Origin: a virus
IMG/VR virus record: IMGVR_UViG_3300030419_007560
Coordinates: 1 to 40,302 of that record
DNA length: 40,302 nt
Strand: one strand, 5' to 3'
Numbering within the stretch: the first letter of the stretch is position 1; the number at the start of each line of letters is the position of its first letter. Of this stretch, positions 33,901-38,900 are shown in pieces. The notes under the pieces are model-generated. The model worked only from the letters and a program-made list of their open reading frames with translations. It ran no database searches and was not told where the DNA came from. A program made the position numbers and the translations under genes.

Positions 33901-34168
33901 TGATGGTAATCAACCAACTCATCAAATAAATATTTTTGATTGTCATGCTTTTGATGGTTTAGAAGACGGAACTCCTTGTGAAGAAAATTGGGTTGATTTA
34001 GGGTGTGGATGTTTCTTACCACCGCCTGTTATGTATTGGCCTGATGTTGATAACGATTTAGAAGCTTCAGGAGAAGGACATTATTATTGTGAATGTATTA
34101 GAGATGATAATGATAAAGCGTGTAATTGTATATCAGATAATATCTGTACTAGTTGGAATCATAGTTAG
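15986..34168 (+). CDS. Giant modular cysteine-rich protein 2 (6060 aa), putative tail fibre/adhesin
   Basis: One uninterrupted 18.2-kb frame encodes a protein of roughly 0.6 MDa with no signal peptide or membrane helix. Residues 1-105 form a Cys-poor head. Cys-rich blocks lie at about 158-912, 1495-2148, 2249-3050, 3158-4482 and 5451-6060; residues 5788-5946 alone hold 23 Cys. Between them are beta-sandwich domains: Kre9/Ig-like (918-1030, 2151-2248, 4482-4603, 4932-5052), PKD-like (1386-1494, 4679-4772, 4773-4892, 5210-5305) and FnIII-like (3055-3155, 5103-5209, 5345-5450). Cys-free inserts at 1688-1827 and 4006-4094 are unassigned. Calcium/metal-type DGDGDG motifs occur at about nt 17201, 21884, 24671 and 27038. 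Cys codons are almost all TGT. By position and make-up it is best read as an extended host-contact fibre. T4's longest fibre protein, gp34, is 1289 residues. A non-virion or moron role is possible. Confidence 0.75.
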   Translation: MALYSMQITNCAYTLNGSDGVSGFEYADIQKRPGDRFILYAYNDGNWDPLYRSQCDGGTCTYKSTGNPSNPKFGGTLSNIDDEIYPPGTEFFLKVIPVQSEQYNECHPNCDWYDDEPMEGALYVNEQNAIISNGFPTLQDRVTHGSFRFQSTYDYYPGCPESTSCNFSDGSTIDDGSCYYNNQQTWWYDCDDGTEGCDCNNICGGSTDYDCNNDCGGTAELDDCEICSGGNSGHEADSDKDCAGVCMYYTPEGFGLSGDYSTNPDNNNAFVDDCGECVWGTTGVAPSCYCHRSFENIVGDDSFDQPSTGTDCPDWVSAGNTCGGGSSNIDDCDRCNGNNEDMDCRLDSNDPNWQYCTFNQNDYTWIRNVDGYGVECTYGQAAYDCAINPNDPPIWCPDGPDVDGICCDVDGDDDGLHCGSERLCHPPTDNYLPFETWNNSSNVTITGCDGFEDSIYACYCDGDVDDCGICDGQNFFSNCSDPVWVRENGDCTYMDCNGTCSEESKTTALDRWKQDHDCPENQGYNENMGSCQPNDNLAFWDDCSVCSGGQTGHDKNDIEECQGGSWDSFENYPDLDCNCECKIGTNEYDYQHSDGNTTYGLNWQDDCEACWPTEYDDDGSKFKPACHDGSTTGECENYTDCLSAALDCNCDCMNPEGTPNSGYWKPFDDSSFLNSCGVCIGKNTDYSCLDSDCGTPVGTIPHLSFQCEGNNDCEEDEVCLNIYEHLRENDDFNQPETSGYNYCREEETSTYGGLLEHQSETSYDLDVTQGMDCEGVCDDGTPAVIDGCGVCTGGTTGVVANSDMDCRGTVESCFGTYYTDQFGLCCNSFDPNEFTNDCAPLADAVNQYNTNPINEVCQVDLGYDGINDACTACDSCGATNFADCNGDGIANDCLTNYDSYHGDTSLCDFDNIVDIGLNGPRVGSGGTDVDIVEGNTIRKGSSFTITWTPLTIVNCEDTADRDYVTISLDGVSNDIDIVTNLPDTGTYTWLIPTDSTIDEDDTYTILIEKIKDGNVNGSSSFTFNVSPANFGCMDFNASNYSNEYNIPCNVNGIDNDCCEFDYCPDYGRCINSTSTVCTDGGTECEDLNVDVFKAPGMSLCNSSITIDSSNEYNSTHCNKAGTCTGTCAFNPSIINFNTNGTALSTDEDVDLSFSFDVLEMSDDYDDDDLGVQTFTITDTGGYIDEISSTDTTGITRTSTIEVIENASGTGGEFTITIGNSNLGTTITTAGIGVSVLSDDDDSVISVNYSTDENNTDTTWTSTIAVIDIDELGTGMEGYVDCSIVTESFPEDDFTIDEDENTNTYKCIHNTTNDNFIFYITIDSRYISPGDLGILEYYGTNVSQNKTLYKLHLYYQNDTSGWGSAQIITNTYVQLVDMSNDNPLELTSTINNRNPSDVTATSQYSSVNGAGTNVELYSTGNDPENGVLTYEWIQLSGGDNDSYSVTINNSNSATANFDSPAVTQSGNIKLDFQLTITDEVGGQSTATVSVDVYPIIGCLANSWGGGYACNDDCTNSDSADNCTDGVTHHDDSYCNDTKCCNDNGHLDESNQCDCNLNTDGGSYGHGFCGTQDLGLNNENQPRYTCDFSIDDCNDCGLTNQYLNVCGNPTTDCHITYDWGQDPDFYCENGVGSICDCEGNQCDDCGVCGGDGYTSNTSFNTENGLQEFTSCEDTDDCLFMDCSTDCTPIRFGGLIPISVQWNYPTLTITDNSLSDPKLLSGVAMMSSFVYIDDFEDSALQFLNNNIFFVQNSPGTDQWNLWDIYDVGIDKEPIDPINERPMIAVFNSSNFREGLHPILNKSNLTEYIDNMDDLLKIAINSGTEGGAYLDDCSICSEGDTGVVENIKVECRGSHLDCACRCPDETPDYDGSCYEYGGTGSIDFNDNCGRDTCGVCDGDNTTCWGCKLSGTNNDSNINDFGGYRKVCNTHDNISGDGHCTNVIGEDVDCNFDCTGGSGTDDTTCCTWSVTYYYDGDGDGLGCPYDCDDALEEGIVPGLTSCPDSNFPEPPEYCINASGDSPADTPEDNYVDTAGEAEDNATNCICVNTCGDDGDGSCLDICNVCLGTGNSCAGCNDGTIGVGSSQPLNYQAWNFDCTELYGVCSDFDENNPGIPGTCSAGTGSWSDETGLNFGNTCYGPMDCPLFNSSNACCILPSITVGHSGTYIDGSTVTITIATNFESSQEKKVELWTGESQIKTIVTGKTDNNSITWTVPDDLDVYDSTNYFIRVTVTDGNQVGAYGDSSTFTLDLRGCMVDGNCRNILENDRATYQPDETWCGQDLSVYGGDTIGNDCNEVCHAGPFEAGTFAFVDDCGVCSQGNTDIIPNCYIDTNWPDFDGYYNGGESGCKEIKTYDALTGVESTLSCGAVKTYTSGCTAYISWDTEYDTTDSSSMSDCDTCDYTEAQKFDGSTKHDEVHVYRDVHLISDLENVDADADGGVDFTYSPVLTSSDTFKIYRENVYDCAGTCFGTAYIDSGLSGDTECNSLTETQCTTDDCYWNGYNLACEKICDGNGCYNDSQTHCPLGASNPDGDDTFATTIDWLGGFSFGGCVMGEVPTNWPCMKDCNDDWGGSAYLDSCGFCVGGQTDNNSECGTSPCEYDWSRDELCDVCEGECDAAPSACLTNGTKIAVDETNCPSGEGNTCYKWNDNGQDIGCYDCFGEKNGTAVFDNCGICSPLSQNNDYYKDCNNKCPGETGYYSPCYNDTSTSLTCGRDACNQCNGTSFDGTPTVWSDFTLSEGGASIGISATQTTNATNCTNPYTYNSSYCPLDNGVGCNGVCDSEQVFDECYNCNGDAYNVNCVVSALTDDDSDGVLDLCDDMDCAGVCSNDSRLSSDGGIEGGTACDDNYGWDVHAETPSCTMLSVIKIENQSTWEWNTCCLNDVTYYDECDICGGSGYTTWYYDGDGDGVGCPAYDCPQEFSVCDNGVCIGGTNNGLACITADPDCPLYNCPNFAPPNTSVCPYHEADLTSNGWVNVAGETSPANCDCVYNTFDDCVVCRETECSSDDSQWNDIPLTNNPCEEGEYPINSNWNTSCSGCTDETAANYDDNKTINYGCHPATPVLSAEVGDDETTQINLSWTYATVEGENESFVTFDVYRKPSDGSYELISENIGYSDGGGTHQDTAPLHNTSYTYKVVVKNEFNSTGVDSNEPSITTNHLSGCMTSTACNYMCVDGTDPNWGGGYTTCDSGSFGPVTNDPGGICDYTSCCNNQGTWTSGTHCDCDDTYCGQAGTATNFNTEPLNTCNLSVDDCGNCSGDCSGTQGTDLTCGESGNNVNFADCAYYCCDGSCNGDDAYLDSCGVCSEGGTGIDANKCGSSFVYSDPTANMSGNVCVAANFVIGNNDTSNFDHCGKCGGNNVCGGTMSYGTTYRECGTGWSGSDFDCSGVCFGDAVTDDCDLCSGQDGASWSTSCSCVNPTYSIACANDIHSCLGDYAYNWGEDCDGNCPSVGRTIVNAWQSTYYGYGTPHNQSGGGVNICTNTNTPAQWCPEDLSYLDSDGKDFCNQCYPTDDGNCGGTGCEFCLPNGTNSTTCDSCSDCAGVANGNARLDSCGVCVGGMTGNACPNGVVGNIVCTDLGNSYYKDCNNECTEAGHDLIVSLASSLGVDYSSFDTWLIGDNSGTNPGYGDAIVDGCGNCVYGTTFCTAAQNTCHGNTPETCTEQEGVCHYNYADKGCGCNNDGSSDAAPVIYYSDQDNDGVGCCYTELFSSHFICEGGRGDIETARTHGQTLGEVQTSTGLDYWVVGCSENLSGVACICDTVLKYVDDCGECVDREGICTDSEGTVLDYSNSDDCLTNVNNEGIIGTEEWTVTGTEPDGSPGFRDVCGQCPRTETAVFDGEFHSDGVCTNGTCTYGRIDESCPTTLDSECNTINLSYGSTCDGDMINGVCNGTTGGVGENWDCAQVCIKHNLSDLGDAEMDDCSDCYCFIGGHSYTLITNGAKCEIQENGTNPDKLNYNMDCNGYCHEHIDSLEPFTGKAFVDNCGFCSGGNTIFVENWAYDCVNDCFGLTWDSIFGVVSTQEVNSNKVIRFLETDDELDFSSTLIADDWINITFSVNSQLNGNYKIYQLHVGTGFDVLHNWENQINNINDTVTIKKFNNQCGELTNWGGEPCNNLYPLDAPANPNQGEAFVNQCGYCVDGDTGTPSIVTYDDVWGTAGAGLQDDILVPYGQDCFGVCNAAAPHTTYNCSNQGWKPTVDCGPYSDECREDGVCLDLGAVLDTCQVCSGGATGIGVNVDIDSCNNCFGGCSGTSGDNASCSGMGVSETFYASHDGYVHYADCDFYCCDGICDNLTTEAHLSGTCDTICVSGNTGLNLITIDESHTPRMEYSSQNDLGYGPFYAHAYTLVAGCADPLACTDNEITDRYTTPLFTSTDDELVYLGNTYYVYVEHDGSGDEYADCEGICGGTNIIDDVCGVCVPASGNPENDCNCCPNDSEYTHNEANLSCRGCKDPNAENYNYKPGAFPGSTQCTDCNGDPTDCTIDFGCSYGTITNVSIANLNNVGQYASDDSVIHEGNTYTITWDSFDLQEGDSTEEVNIILRLNPLEDTPDDFPIASEVMDDLSGLQSYEWTSPTNFAAGDDTNYVIHIEKNQEKRVYGQSSILELVSTTFGCTNENTDNYNSNANIDDYTECTSGDDTTCCQWNGCMDVCANNNSQTGYNQPCLTDHGHNCNNDPGDVCTFNTPGIISITPSVWIVEPGGEISAVLVTNNNECNDSSITWNQISGPEGVEIDITNGVKNPIFTFPDYTNGTYVFQVSVTNGATSPYSETVDSEDITLYTNNIPTIDSVTANDSSSPSIVDITDGSATNVTLSVTATDVDTNEFTQDDLTYEWERTDPNFIAYPISIADNTLFETTFSMPDLNLSDWDTPANRTFTFNITVDDGLEHDEDTVNVIGLINEQTCTNQHASNYVSTCDDSSYLAYGHICTDNQTCLFTPHPVLVVSDTSPPETPESGTPESTITITYPDSLPWPSELDTNGPDLYTITATYTVTIVDASGNLKFANYCDSNCQDSELTWTVPYVEAVPSDVAYTVKLEIINSQGESAYVEQGLNVYDVDVYGCTDSNAQNTDCQEGYYPSDPYSSECPGVGCCGSNVTINTNSEGNNICEYRPSVPTNFTATANTDPNWDVKKLNLSWDNVTTNINGDAISGVRYDLIRTTGGDTTLLSDTFETSFTDIGLGNYNTQYSYKVIAKHTPGSYDSHWYSEDATTTGTTNVNQPPTLTMPAEQHGVEGTNVNLNATAEDPDGFSLTYEWTTEEGVTLSDTDIEDTSLTLPSLPDDSDVVSYDVTLLITDEAGGTDTDNVTVNNYPIWCTDASADNINSASVTGEETYSLSTACPLVNGYQNCCTYQVQNFTATFDNQCGEDYTQILDGCQYHVDFTWTDFAANTNGYTIYESRDSGVNWSVIGNLSAGTTTHTIPIIDDWNETRQYKITSFNVLNMESTDSDIQDVLILGQPIEACNATNACNHEPDCELSSFVCYNTPGLCNPTDCTNNQTDGCQGDDNSGNGFGDNTGPHIVNDCDVCIGPTTYPIIDVDEDGTQMTDFTPYPTLTITSYGNGTGTTETRYLTRGQDCGGRCTVDEGFDGVCPQDAGANVCGLDGCSVCDGESSYSVENECTYEVDSNEDGLLEGTWDDGGYCPGAPTPTYTLTNYDCDNVCFGGATIDDCGYCCGGTTGVPCSSWTNETTYQGVYDCYGVCFGTSYYNDGCLDQGLQICIEGTTGNLTSYNIVDIRSHDGTLPAEVTGFEVHSDNTNGNNGLSPTCAISSTPGCYYSVTIQHSMDCNGVCNGTAFIDDCGICSGGTTGVAPSCNCGGGNNSACTTYLDNGTCGNGTYDTPTSGIIDDCNNCFGDGFVGYCGDGNCNDMDCRNTLSGCGGSHELDTNDVCCDPITWDCGDYCPGNLNYWPTVDSTDFSYICSDGSGTGCDCNDVCGGGNTEGTTGLEAYIDDCGCCVGGTTNETTTCWSGYPTNSEGLSNTGDGNQPTHQINIFDCHAFDGLEDGTPCEENWVDLGCGCFLPPPVMYWPDVDNDLEASGEGHYYCECIRDDNDKACNCISDNICTSWNHS
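16455..18720 (+). repeat. Cys-rich array, block A of the 6060-aa protein
   Basis: The block opens with a GCxxSxxCNF...DDGSC module (16455-16530). DDCGxCxGG-type units follow near 16650, 16798, 17370, 17625 and 18340, alternating with DCNxxC or DCxGxC units. One DGDDDG motif lies at 17201-17255. Units are irregular in length, about 25-60 residues apart. Confidence 0.7.
18740..20467 (+). other. Beta-sandwich domain cluster I in the 6060-aa protein
   Basis: 18740-19075 encodes a Kre9/KNH-like Ig domain (I-R-K-G-S-S-F-T-I-T-W, then T-Y-T-W-L-I-P). A GCMDFNASNY module follows at 19077. A long Cys-poor, Thr/Asp-rich region (19370-20135) leads into a PKD/REJ-like domain (20140-20467; L-T-Y-E-W-I-Q-L-S-G and Q-L-T-I-T-D-E). 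Confidence 0.55.
20470..22430 (+). repeat. Cys-rich array, block B of the 6060-aa protein
   Basis: DCGxCxG units lie at about 20765, 20910, 21466 and 21640, and a YYYDGDGDGLGC motif at 21884-21920 is followed by a DCDD pair. This resembles the MopE-type putative metal-binding repeat. A Cys-free 140-residue insert (21047-21463) with a V-Y-I-D-D-F-E-D-S segment interrupts the block and may be a separate domain. Confidence 0.65.
22436..22730 (+). other. Ig-like domain in the 6060-aa protein
   Basis: A Kre9-type sandwich (S-T-V-T-I-T-I, then S-I-T-W-T-V-P-D, then F-T-L-D-L-R) is immediately followed by a GCM...CRN module. Confidence 0.5.
22730..25130 (+). repeat. Cys-rich array, block C of the 6060-aa protein
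   Basis: Contains DDCGVCSxG near 22904, DSCGFCVGG near 23698 and DNCGICS near 23980. WYYDGDGDGVGC lies at 24671-24715, and the block ends with a GCTDETAANY module at about 25081. Confidence 0.65.
25147..25455 (+). other. Fibronectin type III-like domain in the 6060-aa protein
   Basis: P-V-L-S-A at the start, I-N-L-S-W-T-Y in strand B, F-D-V-Y-R-K in strand C and S-Y-T-Y-K-V-V-V-K-N in strand F are the FnIII landmarks. A GCMTSTACNY module follows directly. Confidence 0.65.
25456..29430 (+). repeat. Cys-rich array, block D of the 6060-aa protein
   Basis: This is the longest block. DSCGVCSEGGTG lies near 25864, DSCGVCVGGMTG near 26620, DDCGECV near 27262, DNCGFCSGGNT near 27910 and a VCGVCVP variant near 29200. 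A YYSDQDNDGVGCC motif lies at 27038-27076. A Cys-free insert spans about 28000-28266. The block ends in a GCKDPNAENY module at about 29309. Confidence 0.65.
29430..32340 (+). other. Beta-sandwich domain cluster II in the 6060-aa protein
   Basis: Order: Ig/Kre9-like (29430-29792), GCTNENTDNY module (29797), two PKD-like domains (30021-30300, 30301-30660), CTNQHASNY module (30669), Ig-like (30780-31140), GCTDSNAQN module (31141), FnIII-like (31291-31612; L-N-L-S-W-D and Y-S-Y-K-V-I-A-K), PKD-like (31613-31900; L-T-Y-E-W), CTDASADN module (31903), FnIII-like (32020-32335), then an ACNATNACNH module. Domain edges are approximate. Confidence 0.55.
32341..34168 (+). repeat. Cys-rich array, block E (C-terminal) of the 6060-aa protein
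   Basis: Contains IDDCGYCCGGTTG near 32958, a very consensus-like DCNGVCNGTAF plus IDDCGICSGGTTG at about 33310-33380, and IDDCGCCVGGTTN near 33806. The protein ends shortly after a Cys-rich C-E-C...C-N-C tail with no separate trimerisation or anchor domain that I can recognise. Confidence 0.7.
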
Positions 34169-34184
34169 GGGAGATATGAATTAA

Positions 34185-35948
34185 ATGGCACATATTAATA
34201 AATCACATCCAGAAGGACTTATAATTAAAGATTGTCAGTGGTGTTCATCTACTGGTTTAATTGATGGGGAATCTGTTTTATGTAATTCTGGTGAGTTTGA
34301 AACACTATTTGCACAAGGTGCAACCAGTTTTCAAATATTCTGCCTTGATGATGAACATCCAGAATGTCCAGCTGATTTTGATGTAGATGATTGTGGAATA
34401 TGTACAAATAACCACATAGGTCTTAATCCAATACCAGATACTTGTGATGATCCTGGTTGTGGATGTATTGGTTGGAAAGAATTAGATAATGGAACTTGTT
34501 TTAAATATGTAGCTGACTTTGATAATAATGTATTAAATAGAGATTGTAATGGTGACTGTTTAGGAACTGCATTTATAGATGATTGTGGTTGTTGTGTTAG
34601 AGGTTTAACTCAACCAGTAACTGAAGAATCTCCCACTCAATGTTGGGATTGGTTAAATGAAGAATTTATTTCTGCACCTAGAACACTTTGGAATGAAGGT
34701 TTTGGTTTAAATGAGAATTGGGCATTTGATTGTGATGGACAATGTTTTACTGGAATTATGATGGATCAATGTGATGTTTGTGGTGGTTGTAATGAATGTG
34801 ATGGTTGTACAAATCTAAATGCTGATAACTATGATTCAGGTGCTAGTGGATGTTTACCTGAAAATGATCAATCTTGTTGTATTTTTACTAATTATAATGC
34901 ATGGCAAACTTGTGAAGGACTTCTTGGTGGCTGGACTGATACTGATTGGACCGGTAATGATTGTAATACTGAATTAACGAATTGTACAAATGAATATAAT
35001 GAAGAAGTAGCATTAAAAACTGCTTGTTTAAATTCTCTTGATGATTGGACTGATACTGGTGCATGGTTAGGTGATACATGTAATCAAGAATTGACAAATT
35101 GTGATAGTTACTTAAGAAATAATATATGTAATAGTGTAGCTATACCTAACTGGGGTATAGCAGCAACTGGAACAGATACATGTAATACACTTAATGTGGA
35201 TTGTACTCTTGATAATCTTATAAATGGAACTTGGGGATATCAATGTGCTGTAGGTGATAGATGTGCTTGTATTGGTGAGACTGATGCTTGTTGGGATTTA
35301 AATCAAAATTGTTCTCTTCAAAATGCTATAAATTCTGGAGTTGAATGTTTAAATGGAAATGAGTGTGCTTGTATAAATGGTGATGCTTGTTATACTTTAG
35401 ATGAAGATTGTAGTCTTACTAATCTTATAAATTCAAGTGATGGTACATCACCTTGTTCTAATGGAGAACCATGTGCTTGTAATGGTGCTTTTGGTGGAAC
35501 TGATGCTTGTTATACTTTAGATGAAAATTGTGAAGTAGGAAATATTGGATACCCTGATATTTATATTTATGGGAGTTTGAATGCTCCACCAAATGATGAG
35601 AGTAGACAACGACCAGAATATGTTGCTTATCATTTAAATAAAGAATGTAGTATAGAAGACGCTATAGCAATAATAGGTACATGTACTGGTAGTGGTAATT
35701 GTCCAACTTATGATAATAATATTGATTGTACATCTAATGAAGGTTGTACTTTTACAGGTCCTGACTGGGAAAATGAAGATACAATAGCTGGACCTGAAAC
35801 AGAAGGTAATAAAGCTGTACAACCAACTCAATATTTTTTTGGCGCGTGGGGTACACCATTAGTTTTTAAAGTTAATGGTGGATATGTTTTTTATAGAGTT
35901 AATGAATTAACTTTTAGATGGAATGAAAATTGTACAGAGGTAACATAA
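34185..35948 (+). CDS. Cysteine-rich protein 3 (587 aa) with DDCG repeats and a C-terminal cap
   Basis: No signal peptide is present. Residues 1-65 form a small head (I-I-K-D-C-Q-W-C-S-S-T-G). Residues 66-210 carry DDCGxC units (V-D-D-C-G-I-C at about nt 34384, I-D-D-C-G-C-C at about 34576) and a GCTNLNADNY module at 34804. Residues about 245-307 hold two W-T-D-T...ELTNC units. Residues 331-449 hold a tandem DAC-x-x-LD...CSLxNLINS repeat. The last 50 residues are Cys-poor until a final NENC and look like a beta cap (F-F-G-A-W-G-T-P-L-V-F-K-V). Modules shared with its neighbours make it part of the same fibre locus. GGGGAG at 34168-34173 is the SD; ATG AAT TAA (34176-34184) abuts the start. 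The function is inferred from context only. Confidence 0.7.
   Translation: MAHINKSHPEGLIIKDCQWCSSTGLIDGESVLCNSGEFETLFAQGATSFQIFCLDDEHPECPADFDVDDCGICTNNHIGLNPIPDTCDDPGCGCIGWKELDNGTCFKYVADFDNNVLNRDCNGDCLGTAFIDDCGCCVRGLTQPVTEESPTQCWDWLNEEFISAPRTLWNEGFGLNENWAFDCDGQCFTGIMMDQCDVCGGCNECDGCTNLNADNYDSGASGCLPENDQSCCIFTNYNAWQTCEGLLGGWTDTDWTGNDCNTELTNCTNEYNEEVALKTACLNSLDDWTDTGAWLGDTCNQELTNCDSYLRNNICNSVAIPNWGIAATGTDTCNTLNVDCTLDNLINGTWGYQCAVGDRCACIGETDACWDLNQNCSLQNAINSGVECLNGNECACINGDACYTLDEDCSLTNLINSSDGTSPCSNGEPCACNGAFGGTDACYTLDENCEVGNIGYPDIYIYGSLNAPPNDESRQRPEYVAYHLNKECSIEDAIAIIGTCTGSGNCPTYDNNIDCTSNEGCTFTGPDWENEDTIAGPETEGNKAVQPTQYFFGAWGTPLVFKVNGGYVFYRVNELTFRWNENCTEVT
34926..35531 (+). repeat. Two tandem protein repeat families inside the 587-aa gene
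   Basis: Family one has two copies of W-T-D-T...C-N-x-E-L-T-N-C (about 34926-34984 and 35043-35103). Family two starts at 35175 and has three full copies plus a partial fourth: D-x-C-x-x-L-x-x-x-C followed by S/T-L-x-N-x-I-N, ending in C-A-C. The D-A-C-Y-T-L-D-E segment is nearly identical in DNA at about 35383 and 35503. Confidence 0.75.
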
Positions 35949-35951
35949 TAA

Positions 35952-38900
35952 ATGGCTGATTATACTATAAATAATATGTATTATAGATGTGAATCCCCAC
36001 CTAACTTTTCAGAAGCGGATGATGTAATAGATGGGAATATATTTCCTAATCAATGGTTACCAACAGAAGAGGCTTGTGGTGCGTGTGGTAACTTTACAAG
36101 TGTAGCTTTCTATGGATCTCAATATGATGATGCTGTAAAATTTGTTAAATCGGATGATACTATAATTAATTTTTCAGCTGCAGATCATGATGGTAGTTAT
36201 TTACTTGCATATTCATATAATGGTGCGAGTAATTCAGGAGATCTTTCATTAAGAGGTATAACATCTACATCATCAGGTAATGCTATTTCTATTAAATATA
36301 ATTCAGATCAAGTTGGTAATAAAGTTTATTTCTATGTATATGACTATAATAGTAATACTATATATCAAGTTAATAGAATAAGAAAGGGAGATAATAGTGA
36401 ACTTGCTAGATATTATCCATCTCAAACTAATTGTGGTTTTGTATTTACATTACCATCTACTAGTGGACCATATGGTAGTGCCGATGGACCATATAAATTT
36501 GAAATAAAAAGTGGTTGTACAGATTATAGTGCTGATAATTATAATGATTCAATATCAATTTTTCCAAACACTAATGGTGACAAAGCAACAGTAAGTATTC
36601 CAAATTATTATGATACAGATGGTGATGATGGTAGCGGTGTTTGTTTATATAAAGGTTGTAGAGATAATAATTCTACTATTGATTGTGATTATGATTCAGT
36701 TTTTAATTTAGATTGTGATGGTACTTTTGAAGGAACTAATTATGGTTGTTGTACATATAAAGATTGTAATAATGATTGTACTTGTACTGTATATGAAAAT
36801 AGTGGAGATGATTCAACTGAAGCTAATTGCCCTACAGGTGCTTATATAGATGATTGTGATATTTGTGCAGATGGTGGAACTGGAATAGTAGCTAATGATA
36901 TTGCGGAATGTTCTACTGCTACGCCATGGCGACATTATTATGGTGGTACTTATGCTGGTGGGTTTGTTACTTTTCCAACAACCAACGATGGACCAACTTT
37001 TTATCCATATTATCCAAATTTAGATTGTAATTGTGAATGTAATGGACCTATACAACCTCCTGCAACAGCATATTGTTATGACGATGATGGTGATGGTTTA
37101 GGTGATGATGGAAATTCTCAACATTTTTGTCCAAACGATACAGATCATGTAAATATTATTGGTAATGACAATGGAGGTAACATAGGATGGGAAATGCAAG
37201 ATTATTATGTAACTTCTTGTGTTGATACAAATGATGCTATTGCTTGTCCTGAGGGTGGTGAAATAGATGATTGTGGTAATTGTGATATTGATTTTCCAGG
37301 TCAATTTGGAACTGTTTATGGTTGTGGTGATTTCTGTTGTTATGATGATGATGTATTACCTATAACTTATATTGATGATATACCTGAAAATCGTCAACAT
37401 TGTTATAAAGAAAATTCGGGTGGTTTATCAGGTGGTTGTTATGATTGTAATGGTGATTTTGATGGAGATGCTTATTTTGATAATTGTGGAAAATGCGTAG
37501 GTGGTGATACTGGTTTATTAGCTAATCAATATATAAGATGTGATAATGTATGTTATCAAGGACATTTTAGTGGGTGTTATGCTCAAGATCCAAATGATAT
37601 TTTAAGTTGTGATATTGGAAATCCTTTAGATATAACCGCTTATATAGATGCTTGTGGTGAATGTGTTAGTTCACAATGTGTTGATAGTACTGATATTTAT
37701 GGAAATACTTGTGTTAATGTAGATGAATATAGTAATCTTGGTTGTGGGTGTTTTTATGATCAATCACCTACTGAATATTGGTTAGATACTGATGGTGATG
37801 GTGATGGTTGTAACACTAATGGACCTTATGAATATTGTTTTTTTAATTCTGTAGACGATTATGATTTAATGATTTCAACGTATCCAAGTGCTACAATTGG
37901 ATCTCCAATATATCCATATGGGTCTGGTACTCCATATATTGGTGGTGATGGTATTGATGATGGATATGTAACAAATGGTAATGATATAGATTGTGAATGT
38001 TATAGTAATGTTAGAGATACATGTGGTCAATGTGTACAAGTAGAGAATGAAGTAGATGAACTTAATTGTAATCATGCTGATAAAGTAGCTGAATCATTGG
38101 GTATAGCTAATTTTGGTTGTGGCTGTGGTAATGGTTTGAATTGTTATATGTTTGAAACTGATTGTCAAAATTGGTGTGTATATGATGGTAGTGATAATGG
38201 AAGTGTTACTTGTGATGCTTGTCCACCACATGCTACAGATCCAAATGATTGTTATGATACCTATTGTTTACCAACTGACGCTTGTGATGGAAGTAATGAA
38301 ATTAATATTTGTTATAATGAAACATTACATAAAACAATTGGAGAATGTGATAATTGGTGTGATGGTACTGTAAGTGAATGTGTTACTTGTCCTGCGAATG
38401 ATGATTCTGATTTTAATACAAATTGTGTAACAGCTGGAAATTGGATGTTACAAGATGCTTGTGATAATTGGTGTGTTGATGGGGACTGTCAAGGTTGTCC
38501 ACCTGATGATAACACAAATGGTTGTTATGATGCTATGTGTACATCTACTTGGTGTAAAGAACATCATCCTTTGGTTGACATAGGTTATGGTTGTATGGTT
38601 GATTATGCGTGTAATTATGATTCAACCGCAACAATTCCTTGTAATACAGGAGGAGATGGTCAGGGTAATAATGAATGTTGTACATATCCAGATGCATATT
38701 TTCCTGATATAGATGATGATGGTGTTTCATATGGAATTGCACATTTCTATTGTGATTCTGCTGATGCTACTGCTGCTGGATATTTAGCATATGATACTTG
38801 TACTATTGTAGAAGGTACTTGTGATTATCCAGATGAATATTGTTATTGTTTAGATGATACAACACCAAATACAGCATGTTCATCAAATGAGTGGGATTGT

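Noticed and set aside
16550-34168. CRISPR-like periodicity of GATGATTGTGG repeats
   Set aside because: Spacing is irregular, repeats are short and in frame, and they encode a conserved protein motif. There are no constant-length spacers.
9470-34168. Eukaryotic contamination suggested by ADAMTS/thrombospondin-like motifs
   Set aside because: The genes are intronless, have SD sequences and are packed directly behind phage baseplate genes in the same orientation.
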